The notes: generated from the sequence alone by a model not told the origin. 64,000 bases of DNA from Sulfurospirillum cavolei (GCF_000813325.1 NZ_BBQE01000009.1), one strand, 5' to 3'. Positions 1 to 8,860 are shown, counted from the first letter of the stretch. Translations and numbers: made by a program.

Positions 1-516
1 ACTCGAATAAATGGAAACGTCAAAGGAAGCGGCTTGCGAAAATTCGTTTTGGTTTTCGTTGTAATATGCTAGTAATTCGCCGTCGCTTAGTTGTTTCATC
101 TTGTCGCGTACGATTTTTTGATACAGTTTATCGCGTTGCAATTTTTTCTTAATCTCTTCTTTGTACTCTAAGGTATCGATATTTTTGGAACGAAGCATAT
201 TTAAAAAGTCGTAGGTGCTCATTTGGTTGTTGATCGCCAGTTTGTCGATATGTTGGTCGACTTCAAAACCGTCGACGCTAATGCCTTGTTTTTTAATTTC
301 GGAATCTTCGAGTTTTTGACGAACCAAAATATCTAAAGCTTCTTTTTTGGAAATTTGAAAACGTTGAGAATATTTGAAAACGTCGAAAAGCGTAATCGGT
401 TCTTTATTGATAATAACCGAAACACCGTCTAAGGTAGCGGCGGTCACTATCGATGGCGTTAAAAATAGGGTAACCCCTAAAGTTACCAAAGTTAACATTG
501 TGCGTTTAAGCTTCAT
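1..516 (-). CDS. SurA-type periplasmic peptidyl-prolyl isomerase/chaperone, N-terminal part
   Basis: The reading frame starts at ATG 516 and runs leftwards out of the window, so only about 172 N-terminal residues are visible. The first 25 or so residues form a signal peptide (MKLKRTMLTLVTLGV, then a hydrophobic stretch ending in an Ala-rich cleavage region). What follows (DGVSVIINKEPITLFDV, then alternating helices rich in Lys and Glu) matches the SurA N-terminal chaperone fold of periplasmic foldases such as Campylobacter PEB4/SurA-like proteins. The parvulin domain, if present, lies outside. It is divergent to gltX, with about 200 bp between them. The family is inferred from the pattern of the N-terminal domain; the exact paralogue cannot be decided. 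Confidence 0.7.
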   Translation of the reverse strand, partial: MKLKRTMLTLVTLGVTLFLTPSIVTAATLDGVSVIINKEPITLFDVFKYSQRFQISKKEALDILVRQKLEDSEIKKQGISVDGFEVDQHIDKLAINNQMSTYDFLNMLRSKNIDTLEYKEEIKKKLQRDKLYQKIVRDKMKQLSDGELLAYYNENQNEFSQAASFDVSIYSS

Positions 517-716
517 CCATAATCCTTTTTTTTAAGAAAAATCGCTATATAATCGTAACTGTATTAAAAATAAGAGGCCACGAATGATAACATTTTTTTT
601 GACAAAAAAAATTAAAAAAACGGTTATTAAGCTCCTCGCGTAGAATTTTTGTGCTTCTCGTAACAAAATGATACATAATTTTTACATAATTCCACTTCAA
701 TTGATAAAGGTTAGTC
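517..716. promoter_or_regulatory. Divergent promoter region between the SurA-like gene and gltX
   Basis: This AT-rich 200-bp gap separates two divergent genes. A TTGACA hexamer sits at 599-604 on the plus strand in a run of A and T, and a TAGAAT hexamer at 641-646 could serve as a -10 element for gltX, though the two are not spaced as one promoter. The ribosome-binding region of gltX (AAAGG at about 706-710) is adequate. No further structure is visible. Confidence 0.35.
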
Positions 717-2111
717 ATGATCGTGACACGTTTTGCCCCGAGTCCTACGGGATATTTGCATATCGGCGGGCTAAGAACGGCACTGTACAGTTATTTATGG
801 GCAAAGAGAAACAACGGTAAATTTTTACTCCGTATCGAAGATACCGATTTGGCACGCAACTCGAAAGAGGCGGCGGAAGCGATAAAAGAGGCATTTCAAT
901 GGGTCGGGTTGGATTTTGAAGGCGAAATCGTCTATCAATCCGAGCGTTTTGACTTATACAAAAGCTACGTACAAAAACTTCTTGATGCCGGAAAGGCATA
1001 CAAATGCTATATGAGCAAAGAAGAACTTGATGCCCTTCGCGAAGCACAAACGGCTCGCAAAGAACGTCCTCGTTATGACGGTCGATACCGTGATTTTACG
1101 GGTACGCCTCCGAAGGGCGTTGAGCCCGTCATTCGTATTAAAGCACCGACAAGCGGGGTGATTTCGTTTGTGGACGGCGTTAAAGGCGAAGTGAGTTTTA
1201 ACGCAAGCGATATGTTAGACGATTTTATTATCGCACGAAGCGACGGCACGCCGACGTATAATTTCGTCGTTGTTATCGACGATGCGCTCATGGGCGTGAA
1301 CGAAGTCATTCGCGGCGACGACCACCTTTCCAATACGCCCAAACAGATTATTTTGTACGAGGCGTTAGGATTTGACGTTCCAAAATTCTATCATGTTCCG
1401 ATGATCTTAAATCCCGAAGGTAAAAAGCTCTCCAAGCGCGACGGCGCGATGGACGTTATGGCGTATCAAAAAGAGGGATATTTGCCTGAAACGCTATTGA
1501 ACTTTTTGATACGTTTAGGGTGGAGCCACGGGGATCAAGAGATCTTTTCGATGGACGAGATGATCGCCTTTTTCGATCCTTCCCATATCAATAAATCGGC
1601 TTCGGCGTACAATCAAGAAAAATTGCTATGGCTGAACTCCCATTATATTAAAGAGGCAAGCTATGAGCGTTTAATCGAAGCATTACGCTTTTTTGACGTC
1701 GATCTTGCGTCGCATCCTAAGAAAGAGCTTTTGATCGATGCCGTGCGCGATCGTGCTAAAACCTTGGTCGAGTTTGCAACGATGATTCGACAGATCGTCG
1801 ACGCTCCGAAAACCTATGACGAGAAGGCGATTGAGAAATTTTTGGACACAAAAGCCGTAGAAATTTTGAGCGAATACAAAAATACGCTTCAAAATGCTCC
1901 CGCTCTTGAAAAAGCGAGTGAATTTGAAACACTGACAAAAAACTTTTTGGAAGAACGCGGCTTAAAACTGAAAGACTTAGCGCAAGCCATACGCATTGCC
2001 ATGGTCGGTAATTCCATCAGCCCTTCGATTTTTGAAGTTTTAGAAATTATCGGCTTTGTACATGTCATCGAGAGAATTGAAGCATTAATCATTTATAAAA
2101 AAGGAGTTTAG
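717..2111 (+). CDS. gltX: Glutamyl-tRNA synthetase
   Basis: This 464-residue class I aminoacyl-tRNA synthetase charges tRNA-Glu in the cytoplasm. The HIGH-type signature is HIGG at residues 15-18, after the FAPSPTG opening typical of GluRS, and the KMSKS-type loop is KLSKR at residues 237-241. Family features LRIEDTD and IRGDDHLSNTPKQ lie between them. The C-terminal third is the helical anticodon-binding domain. Campylobacterota usually carry two GluRS paralogues, one specialised for tRNA-Gln before amidation by GatCAB; which one this is cannot be told from the motifs alone. The stop abuts the GTG start of the malic enzyme, and an AAGGAG inside the last codons serves that gene, so the two are co-transcribed. 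Confidence 0.95.
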   Translation: MIVTRFAPSPTGYLHIGGLRTALYSYLWAKRNNGKFLLRIEDTDLARNSKEAAEAIKEAFQWVGLDFEGEIVYQSERFDLYKSYVQKLLDAGKAYKCYMSKEELDALREAQTARKERPRYDGRYRDFTGTPPKGVEPVIRIKAPTSGVISFVDGVKGEVSFNASDMLDDFIIARSDGTPTYNFVVVIDDALMGVNEVIRGDDHLSNTPKQIILYEALGFDVPKFYHVPMILNPEGKKLSKRDGAMDVMAYQKEGYLPETLLNFLIRLGWSHGDQEIFSMDEMIAFFDPSHINKSASAYNQEKLLWLNSHYIKEASYERLIEALRFFDVDLASHPKKELLIDAVRDRAKTLVEFATMIRQIVDAPKTYDEKAIEKFLDTKAVEILSEYKNTLQNAPALEKASEFETLTKNFLEERGLKLKDLAQAIRIAMVGNSISPSIFEVLEIIGFVHVIERIEALIIYKKGV

Positions 2112-3389
2112 GTGAGTAGTAAAGGTAAAGTGACGAAAGAAGAAGCATTAGAGTACCACGTCGGCGGTAAAATCGCAATTAACGTTAAAACACGTTGCGA
2201 CAGTGCAAGAGATCTTTCTATGGCGTATACTCCGGGTGTTGCACATCCGTGCTTGGAAATCGAAAAAGACAACGAGTTGGCGTATACGTATACCAATAAA
2301 GGGAATCTGGTTGCGGTCATTACGGACGGTACGGCGGTTCTTGGACTCGGTGATATCGGTGCGGTTGCCGGAAAACCCGTTATGGAAGGTAAATCGGTTT
2401 TATTTAAAAAATTTGCCGACGTTGATGCTTTCGATATTGAGTTAGACGAAAAAGATACCGATAAAATTATTGCGATTTGTAAAGCCCTTGCTCCGACGTT
2501 CGGCGGTATTAACTTGGAAGATATTAAAGCACCGAAATGTTTTGAAATCGAACAAAAACTTCAAGCATGCGTGAATATTCCCGTTATGCACGACGATCAG
2601 CACGGTACGGCGATGATTACTTCCGCGGGATTGATTAACGCGCTTGAAATCAGCGGTAAAAAAATCGAAGAGATGAAAATCGTCGTTTCGGGCGCAGGAG
2701 CCGCAGGGATTGCGTGCGCTAAAATGTACAAACTTTTGGGTGCGAAAAATATCGTTATGATCGACTCTAAAGGCGTAATCCATAAGGGAAGAACGGACTT
2801 AAACGCCTATAAAGCGGAATTTGCGCTTGAGACAAGCGATCGAACGCTTGAAGACGCGATGAAGGGCTCGGATATGTTCTTAGGACTTTCTGCTCCGGGC
2901 GTCGTAACGGCCGAAATGGTCAAATCGATGAATCCGCATCCGATTATTTTCGCCCTTGCCAATCCGACGCCGGAGATTTTACCCGAAGAAGTACATGCCG
3001 TTAGAGACGACGTTATGATGGGAACGGGCAGAAGCGACTATCCGAACCAAGTGAACAACGTTTTAGGCTTTCCGTTTATCTTTAGAGGCGCATTGGACGT
3101 AAAAGCGACGAAAGTGACCGAAGGCATGAAAATGGCGGCGGCGGTTGCTTTGGCTCAATTGGCGAAAGAGGACGTTCCCGCTTACGTGAAAGCGGCGTAT
3201 AACGGCGAAGAGTTGAAATTCGGCTACAACTACATTATCCCCAAACCGTTTGACAGACGCGTTTTGGTATGGGTTTCCGTTGCCGTTGCCGAAGCTGCGA
3301 TCAAAGACGGCGTCGCACGCGTAGAAAATTTCGATCTTAACGCGTACAAAGCAAAACTTCAAGCCATTATCGATGCGGAGCAAAAATAA
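2112..3389 (+). CDS. Malic enzyme, short single-domain type
   Basis: This 425-residue protein oxidatively decarboxylates malate to pyruvate with reduction of NAD(P). It has the YTPGVA motif near residue 40, the ITDGTAVLGLGDIG segment near 70-85, and a Rossmann segment VVSGAGAAGIACAKM near 190-205. The length matches the compact bacterial malic enzyme without the phosphotransacetylase-like extension found in E. coli MaeB. The start is GTG immediately after the gltX stop, supported by AAGGAG at the gltX end. The next gene, upp, also begins directly after its stop, so gltX, malic enzyme and upp form one operon. Confidence 0.93.
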   Translation: MSSKGKVTKEEALEYHVGGKIAINVKTRCDSARDLSMAYTPGVAHPCLEIEKDNELAYTYTNKGNLVAVITDGTAVLGLGDIGAVAGKPVMEGKSVLFKKFADVDAFDIELDEKDTDKIIAICKALAPTFGGINLEDIKAPKCFEIEQKLQACVNIPVMHDDQHGTAMITSAGLINALEISGKKIEEMKIVVSGAGAAGIACAKMYKLLGAKNIVMIDSKGVIHKGRTDLNAYKAEFALETSDRTLEDAMKGSDMFLGLSAPGVVTAEMVKSMNPHPIIFALANPTPEILPEEVHAVRDDVMMGTGRSDYPNQVNNVLGFPFIFRGALDVKATKVTEGMKMAAAVALAQLAKEDVPAYVKAAYNGEELKFGYNYIIPKPFDRRVLVWVSVAVAEAAIKDGVARVENFDLNAYKAKLQAIIDAEQK

Positions 3390-4031
3390 GTGAAAAACGT
3401 CCATGTTATCAAACATCCGTTGATTGAGCACAAACTTTCGATCTTACGCGATGAACGAACGGAACCGTTTCAGTTTCGACTTTTGGTCGATGAAATCTCT
3501 TATTTGATGCTCTTTGAGGCGACGCGCGATTTGCCTTTGCGCGACGTGAGCATCAAAACGCCCGTAGCGACCGCGCAAACGAAAAAGCTTGACGCAAAAA
3601 TCATGATTTGCCCGATTCTTCGGGCGGCTCTTGGTATGCTTGATAGCGTTTTCAAGTTAATTCCCGATGCGAGTGTGGGTTTTTTGGGATTTCAACGCAA
3701 TGAGCAAACCTTGGAAGCGGAGTTTTATTATGCGAAACTTCCTTCAGACCATACCGAGCGCACCGCGATTATTATCGATCCGATGTTTGCCACGGGTGGA
3801 ACCGCCATCGATGCGGTGAATTTCTTGAAGTCCAAAGGGGTCAAAGATATTCGCTTTTTATCGCTTGTTTCGGCACCCGAAGGTTTAAAACGTTTTTACG
3901 AAGTTCATCCGGACGTTCCGGTATTTACGACATGTATCGATGAAGGATTGAACCAACACGGCTACATCGTTCCCGGTCTTGGAGATGCGGGAGATCGTGT
4001 TTTTAATACGCAAGGCGTTTCGGTTAAATAA
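3390..4031 (+). CDS. upp: Uracil phosphoribosyltransferase
   Basis: This 213-residue enzyme converts uracil and PRPP to UMP in pyrimidine salvage. The PRPP-binding signature is IIDPMFATGGTAIDAV near residues 129-144, and the C-terminal uracil-binding region GYIVPGLGDAGDR is present. The start is GTG directly after the malic enzyme stop, with GGAG nine bases upstream. It is the last gene of the gltX operon and is followed by a strong hairpin. Confidence 0.95.
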   Translation: MKNVHVIKHPLIEHKLSILRDERTEPFQFRLLVDEISYLMLFEATRDLPLRDVSIKTPVATAQTKKLDAKIMICPILRAALGMLDSVFKLIPDASVGFLGFQRNEQTLEAEFYYAKLPSDHTERTAIIIDPMFATGGTAIDAVNFLKSKGVKDIRFLSLVSAPEGLKRFYEVHPDVPVFTTCIDEGLNQHGYIVPGLGDAGDRVFNTQGVSVK

Positions 4032-4037
4032 CCGCTT

Positions 4038-4065
4038 ATGAGCCCTTTAAAGGGCTCATCTTTTT
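4038..4065 (+). terminator. Rho-independent terminator after upp
   Basis: A perfect 22-nt palindrome at 4038-4059 (arm ATGAGCCCTTT) is followed by CTTTTT. It sits just downstream of upp and ends at the gdhA stop codon. The T-run is on the plus strand, so it terminates the upp transcript; the hairpin may also act on the convergent gdhA transcript. Confidence 0.85.
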
Positions 4066-5425
4066 ACACCGCTCCTTGATCGATCATGGAGTCGGCTACT
4101 TTTCGAAATCCCGCGATATTGGCTCCAAGCATGAGATTCCCTTCTGCGTTGAACTCTTTTGAGGTAGCATACGCAAGATCGAAGATCGACTTCATAATCG
4201 CGTGAAGCTTGGTGTCGACTTCGGAAAAACTCCATTTTTGCATGCTGGCGTTTTGACTCATTTCCAACTGACTGGTTGCAACACCGCCAGCGTTTGCGGC
4301 TTTTGCTGGTCCGTAGAGGATACGGTTGGTTAACATGTAAGCGATGGCTTCGGGCGTACTTGGCATATTGGCACCTTCGTTGACCAAACGGCATCCGTTT
4401 TGATGCAAGGTTTGAATATCGCGAAGGTTAAGTTCGTTTTGCGTCGCACTCGGAAATGCCGCAAAACACGGAATCGACCAAACGCCGTTCGTTCCTTTTT
4501 CATACGCGTCGACCGGAATGTAGCGAGCATTCGGATAGTGTTTGAGGTATTCGCTTAGTTCTTGGCGTTTGAGTTCTTTAATCGTTTTAAGGGTGTTAAA
4601 ATCGATACCGTCTTTATCGTAAAGCATTCCTTTGGAATCGCTACATGTAACGGGTGTCGCTCCCATTTCGTAGAGTTTTTGAATCGTGTATAACGCGACG
4701 TTTCCGGCACCCGAGACCGTGCAAATTTTACCTTTGAGCGAATCGCCTTGTTTGTTGAGAATATTTTCCGCAAAATAGACCGAGCCGTATCCCGTTGCTT
4801 CCGTGCGTGCTAACGAACCTCCCCAATTCAATCCTTTACCGGTTAACACGCCGTCGAAACGTCCCGTGAGGCGTTTGTATTCGCCGTACATGTAGCCGAT
4901 TTCACGTCCGCCTACGCCGATATCGCCTGCGGGAATATCTTTGGTTTCACCGACGTATTTGGCAAGTTCGGACATAAATGCCTGACAAAAACGCATGATT
5001 TCACCTTCGCTTTTGCCCTTAGGATCGAAATTGCTCCCGCCTTTCGCGCCGCCGATCGCCAGCCCCGTGAGGGAGTTTTTGAAAATTTGCTCAAACCCTA
5101 AAAATTTGACGATTCCCAAAGTGACGCTCGGGTGGAAGCGAAGACCGCCTTTGTACGGTCCGATGGCAGAGTTAAACTGCACACGGTAACCGATATTGGT
5201 TTGAATTTTGCCGCTATCGTCCATCCAAACGACGCGGAAAATAATTTGCCGCTCGGGAATAACGAGACGTTCCAAAACATTATTGTGAAGGTATTTCGGT
5301 TCGGATGCCAAAAGAGGCTCTAAGGATAGAAGTACCTCTTCGACGGCTTGATAAAACTCGGCTTGTCCGGGCGTGCTTTGTCGTGTAGAGTGTAAAAGAC
5401 GTTCGATAACGTGTTTAATCGGCAT
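4064..5425 (-). CDS. gdhA: Glutamate dehydrogenase (NADP-type, hexameric)
   Basis: This 453-residue enzyme interconverts 2-oxoglutarate plus ammonia and glutamate. Family motifs are visible in order: GGLRFHPSV and KNSLTGLAIGGAKGG (catalytic Lys region), PAGDIGVGGREIGYM, then the Rossmann segment TVSGAGNVALYTIQK, and ALGAN-type text near the C-terminus (LMLGANIAGF). The start at 5425 (MPIKHV) is chosen because AAAGGAG lies four bases upstream; an ATG six codons earlier lacks this. It overlaps the 3' end of mqnA by 11 bases, so the two are translated from one message. The length is standard for the family. Confidence 0.95.
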   Translation of the reverse strand: MPIKHVIERLLHSTRQSTPGQAEFYQAVEEVLLSLEPLLASEPKYLHNNVLERLVIPERQIIFRVVWMDDSGKIQTNIGYRVQFNSAIGPYKGGLRFHPSVTLGIVKFLGFEQIFKNSLTGLAIGGAKGGSNFDPKGKSEGEIMRFCQAFMSELAKYVGETKDIPAGDIGVGGREIGYMYGEYKRLTGRFDGVLTGKGLNWGGSLARTEATGYGSVYFAENILNKQGDSLKGKICTVSGAGNVALYTIQKLYEMGATPVTCSDSKGMLYDKDGIDFNTLKTIKELKRQELSEYLKHYPNARYIPVDAYEKGTNGVWSIPCFAAFPSATQNELNLRDIQTLHQNGCRLVNEGANMPSTPEAIAYMLTNRILYGPAKAANAGGVATSQLEMSQNASMQKWSFSEVDTKLHAIMKSIFDLAYATSKEFNAEGNLMLGANIAGFRKVADSMIDQGAV

Positions 5426-6107
5426 GAGACTCCTTTGAAACAAAATGGGTGTCGAGGAAGCGAGATTTTTTCAAAAATAGCGAAAGGGCTTTTTGTTCTT
5501 TCGTTGCAATCGTATAGCTGATGAGCTTTAGATATTCACGAATGTCGCGCGCGGATATGGCGCGTTCGCTTGCGTAGGTCTCCAAAACGTAGCGGGGGAT
5601 TTTAATCGGAGCTTTGATAAAACGTTTGGCAAGTTTTTTATAAAACGTTTGGTGACGATTGACGCAAAAGCGTGCAAAAACAAACGGTAAATGCGTGCGC
5701 GTATGCCAAACTTCTGCCAAATCGACGTATGCGGTAGGGTTTTGCAAATAGAGTTTGAGCGCTCTATCTCCGATAAATACCTCACCCTCTAGACCCAAGA
5801 CGCGACAGAGCATATTGGACGTTGCCGAGGCGGGGTCTGTTTTACACATACCTTGCGAAATAATTACGCTTTTAACATTTTTTTGTGCGACGATACCGAC
5901 GTTAAGCGGTGTAACGGTTTTGCGTTTGCTCTCGATGCTGGAGATAAAAGCGGCATCGACTTTGCGTTTGCGTAATTTGCGGTTGATGACGGAAGGAACG
6001 TCTTTTTGATGTTCGCATGAGCGTTTAAAAGCGTTAGGCAAAGAAGATTTTTTGAGAAAAACGTGAAACGGAAGAAGATTGATGTAATCTATCTTTCCAA
6101 AGACCAT
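5415..6107 (-). CDS. mqnA: Chorismate dehydratase of the futalosine menaquinone pathway
   Basis: This 230-residue protein matches MqnA, which dehydrates chorismate to 3-(1-carboxyvinyloxy)benzoate, the first step of futalosine-dependent menaquinone synthesis used by Campylobacterota. The opening GKIDYINLLPFHVFL is the family hallmark, followed by VDAAFISSIES near residues 50-60 and the FIGDRALK segment. Closed-clamp, periplasmic-binding-protein-like architecture is known for the family. The start has AAAGGAG upstream. It is the first gene of a two-gene unit with gdhA. Confidence 0.88.
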   Translation of the reverse strand: MVFGKIDYINLLPFHVFLKKSSLPNAFKRSCEHQKDVPSVINRKLRKRKVDAAFISSIESKRKTVTPLNVGIVAQKNVKSVIISQGMCKTDPASATSNMLCRVLGLEGEVFIGDRALKLYLQNPTAYVDLAEVWHTRTHLPFVFARFCVNRHQTFYKKLAKRFIKAPIKIPRYVLETYASERAISARDIREYLKLISYTIATKEQKALSLFLKKSRFLDTHFVSKESHAD

Positions 6108-6288
6108 AACGACTCCTTTGGAATTAAAGTCAAGGAACTATTATAGCCAACCTTGAACAGACTTCGTACGTATGGCGGCGAAATTCTTTTTCTAAGAGGC
6201 TTTATAGAACTATCTTGATACAATAGAGCTAGCAAGAACGCGTTTTGTAAAAAGTAAAAGCGTATCACACTTTAAGGAATTAGCAAAG
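6108..6288. promoter_or_regulatory. Divergent promoter region between mqnA and the TerC gene
   Basis: This 181-bp gap carries the 5' leaders of two divergent genes. A TACAAT hexamer at 6219-6224 is a fair -10 for the TerC gene, with AAGGAA upstream of its ATG. No -35 match or conserved structure was seen. Confidence 0.3.
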
Positions 6289-7044
6289 ATGATCGAATCG
6301 TTATTAAACGCCGAAGCGTTGATGGCATTGGTGACGCTAACGGCGTTGGAAATCGTTTTGGGTATCGACAATATTATTTTTATCGCCATTTTGGTCGGGC
6401 GTTTACCCGCGCATCAACGCGATCGTGCGCGTATTTTCGGTTTGGCATTGGCGATGTTGACGCGCATTATGCTGTTGTTGTCGCTTTTTTGGATTATGAA
6501 ACTGACCGCTCCTTTGTTTACGGTGTTTGCGCAAGAGATTTCCGGCCGCGATCTTATCTTGATTATCGGAGGATTATTCTTGCTTGCCAAATCGACGATG
6601 GAGATTCACCACGACGTCGAAGAAGATCCCGAAGAAGAGACCAAAGAGTTGAAAAAAAGTGCCCGCGGTTTTTTGAATACGCTGATTCAAATTGCGGTTT
6701 TAGACATTGTCTTTTCGCTTGATTCGGTTATTACCGCCGTGGGAATGGCCAATAATATTATCATTATGATTTTAGCCGTCGTGATTGCCGTAGGCGTGAT
6801 GATGTTCGCTTCCAAAGCCATTTCGGATTTTATCGACGCAAATCCTACGATTAAAATGTTGGCACTTTCATTCTTGATTTTAGTCGGCGTTACGTTGATT
6901 GCCGAAGGGCTTGATTTGCATATTTCAAAAGCGTACGTCTATTTTGCGATGGCGTTTTCGTTAGCGGTCGAATCGATCAATATCTACAGTCGCAAGAAAA
7001 AAGCTAAGCGATCCATAAGCAAAGCAGTCAAAAAAGAGGCGTAA
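6289..7044 (+). CDS. TerC-family integral membrane protein
   Basis: This 251-residue protein has about seven hydrophobic segments and the TerC signature: LTALEIVLGIDNIIFI near residues 18-33, and its internal repeat AVLDIVFSLDSVITAV near 138-153. The paired acidic residues in membrane segments (ID and LD) are the ones proposed for metal binding in the TerC/Alx family, which exports manganese in several bacteria. A charged cytoplasmic loop (EEDPEEETKELKKS) lies in the middle. It is followed after two bases by the MreB-like gene, so the two are probably co-transcribed. The substrate is inferred only. Confidence 0.88.
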   Translation: MIESLLNAEALMALVTLTALEIVLGIDNIIFIAILVGRLPAHQRDRARIFGLALAMLTRIMLLLSLFWIMKLTAPLFTVFAQEISGRDLILIIGGLFLLAKSTMEIHHDVEEDPEEETKELKKSARGFLNTLIQIAVLDIVFSLDSVITAVGMANNIIIMILAVVIAVGVMMFASKAISDFIDANPTIKMLALSFLILVGVTLIAEGLDLHISKAYVYFAMAFSLAVESINIYSRKKKAKRSISKAVKKEA

Positions 7045-7046
7045 CG

Positions 7047-8054
7047 ATGCTATTTTCAGGGCGTTTTTCACAAGGGTTTGCGATCGATTTGGGAACCAAT
7101 AATACGCTCGTGTACCAACCCGGTCGCGGTATTATTTTAGAAGAGCCCACGTCGATCGCGTACGATCAAAGACGCCGCTCTTTTTTCGATTGCGGCGAGA
7201 GCTCGAAGCGCATGTTCGGGAAAAACCCCGAGCATATCGAAGTGATGCATCCGCTTTCGAAAGGGGCTATCGCAAATTTAACCGTAGCCAAAGCATATAT
7301 CAAAGAGGTGATCAGACGTATGACGCCGCGTCGCTTGTTCCGACCGAATGTCGTGGTAAGCGTACCGAGCGATCTAAACGCCATGGAGCGCAATGCCGTG
7401 ACCGAAGCGTGCAAAGAAGGCGGTGCGCGCGACGTATTTTTGATTAAAGACCCTTTCTCGGCGGCATTGGGTTCGTTTCAAGCTATCGAGCGACCGCAGG
7501 GTGTTTTAGTCCTCGATATCGGAGCGGGCGTAAGCGATATATCGTTACTTTCGTGCAACGGTATCGTGATGAATAAATCGCTACGTATGGCGGGAAACGA
7601 TTTTGACGAGGCAATCATCGAACATTTTAAGACGCATCATCGCCTTTTAATGTCGCAGCGCGACGCGGAAATGCTCAAAAAAACCTTGGGAAATCTTTGT
7701 TTGACGGAAGAAAAACACCTTCGTATCAGTGTCAAAAATATGATGACGCGTATGCCGCAGAGCGTTGAAATTAGCTCGTACGATATTCACAAAGCCATAG
7801 TGCCCTTAGCCGATAAAATCGTCGGATTAACGCATAAAATGCTCTCGGAACTACCGCCGATGTTCGCGCAAGATATTTACGATCAGGGCATTTTACTCAC
7901 GGGCGGCTCTTCGATGCTTCAGGGTTTGGATCGCTACATCGGCGAAAAGCTCAAAATTGATCTTCACTGCGTGGAAAACCCTTTGCACAATATTATCTTA
8001 GGTGCGGGGCGTGCGCTGGAAGATACGCGTTACGCGGTACTGTTTCATACGTAA
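7047..8054 (+). CDS. MreB/Mbl-family actin-like protein
   Basis: This 335-residue protein has the actin-ATPase motifs of MreB: phosphate-1 loop AIDLGTNNTLVY at residues 12-23, phosphate-2 loop VLDIGAGVSDIS near 154-165, and the adenosine motif ILLTGGSSMLQGLD near 277-290. MreB polymerises under the inner membrane and guides cell-wall elongation. This copy is not next to mreC/mreD but two bases after a TerC gene, so it may be a second, divergent MreB rather than the main one. The N-terminal FSGRFSQG is compatible with an amphipathic membrane-binding start. Confidence 0.85.
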   Translation: MLFSGRFSQGFAIDLGTNNTLVYQPGRGIILEEPTSIAYDQRRRSFFDCGESSKRMFGKNPEHIEVMHPLSKGAIANLTVAKAYIKEVIRRMTPRRLFRPNVVVSVPSDLNAMERNAVTEACKEGGARDVFLIKDPFSAALGSFQAIERPQGVLVLDIGAGVSDISLLSCNGIVMNKSLRMAGNDFDEAIIEHFKTHHRLLMSQRDAEMLKKTLGNLCLTEEKHLRISVKNMMTRMPQSVEISSYDIHKAIVPLADKIVGLTHKMLSELPPMFAQDIYDQGILLTGGSSMLQGLDRYIGEKLKIDLHCVENPLHNIILGAGRALEDTRYAVLFHT

Positions 8055-8221
8055 ACGATAGAAACAAGCGTATGTGCTTTTGAAAATTTTCTCAAAAGCC
8101 TGATGTCTCGGTATCCAGACGCTAGAGGGAAGGCGAAACCTCTTCTTTATATCAATATATCTTGATATAAAGATAATTTTATGCTACCATTCTTGCGATG
8201 GTTTACATGTAAGGTTTCATA
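8055..8221. promoter_or_regulatory. Leader and operator of the arsenic operon
   Basis: The gap holds a hairpin with 8-bp arms (GCTTTTGA at 8076-8083, TCAAAAGC at 8092-8099) without a T-run, then a GC-richer stretch with small possible stems (GTCT/AGAC and GAGG/CCTC), then a perfect dyad TATATCAA-N6-TTGATATA at 8148-8169. Dyads of the form ATCAA-N6-TTGAT resemble operators of ArsR/SmtB-family metalloregulators. No arsR gene is in the window. A copy of TTACATGTAA (8203-8212) lies just before the arsC start. Confidence 0.55.
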
Positions 8222-8860
8222 ATGAAAAAAGTTCTGATTTTATGTACGGGAAACAGTTGCCGAAGCATTATCGCCGAAGCGTTGGTCAATGCCAAGTTAG
8301 AAGGTGTTGAAGCCTACAGTGCGGGTGTGAGAGCAAGCAAAAAAGTGAACGCTTATGCAAAAAGAGTTTTAGAAGAAGAGGGTATTTGGAAGGATTCGTA
8401 TCATTCTAAAGCCTTGGATGAAGTCTTACATGTCGACTTTGATTTGGTGGTTACGGTGTGCGACCATGCCAACGAAACATGCCCGATGTTTCCGCGTCCC
8501 TTACCTAAAATCCACGTAGGATTTTCCGATCCCGACGGTAAAGATTACGGCGCGTTCGTTCTGACATATCAAGCGATCGAAGCCGAGCTTTTACCGGTCA
8601 TACAAGCCGAATTGAACAAGGAGAAAGCGATGAAAATCGAAGTTTTGGGAACGGGGTGTTCCAAATGCCAAGCACTCATGCAAGCTGTTAAAGAGGCGGT
8701 TGCCAAAAGCGGAAAATTTGCGCAAATCGACAAAGTAGAAGATAGTATCGCGATTATGAATTACGGCGTGATGAGCACGCCGGCGTTGGTTATCGACGGT
8801 GTCGTAAAAAGCAGCGGTAAAGTGTTAAGCGTCGATGAAATCCTCGCTTTACTCGCGTAA
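8222..8860 (+). CDS. arsC: Arsenate reductase (LMW-phosphatase type) fused to a small thioredoxin
   Basis: This 212-residue protein reduces arsenate to arsenite. Residues 1-135 are a thioredoxin-coupled ArsC of low-molecular-weight phosphatase fold: the CX5R loop is C8-TGNSC-R14, and the relay cysteines C80 and C87 (TVC..ANETC) are present. Residues 137-212 are a second domain starting MKIEVLGTGC, a TM0996/thioredoxin_3-like fold with redox motif C146-SK-C149, a cis-Pro segment MSTPALVI and a C-terminal helix. The fusion supplies the reductant for the ArsC disulfide in one chain. The second domain has its own AAGGAG six bases before ATG 8630, so it may also be translated alone. Confidence 0.92.
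   Translation: MKKVLILCTGNSCRSIIAEALVNAKLEGVEAYSAGVRASKKVNAYAKRVLEEEGIWKDSYHSKALDEVLHVDFDLVVTVCDHANETCPMFPRPLPKIHVGFSDPDGKDYGAFVLTYQAIEAELLPVIQAELNKEKAMKIEVLGTGCSKCQALMQAVKEAVAKSGKFAQIDKVEDSIAIMNYGVMSTPALVIDGVVKSSGKVLSVDEILALLA

Noticed and set aside
4056..4394. Minus-strand frame inside gdhA
   Set aside because: It overlaps gdhA on the same strand in another frame and shows no family features.
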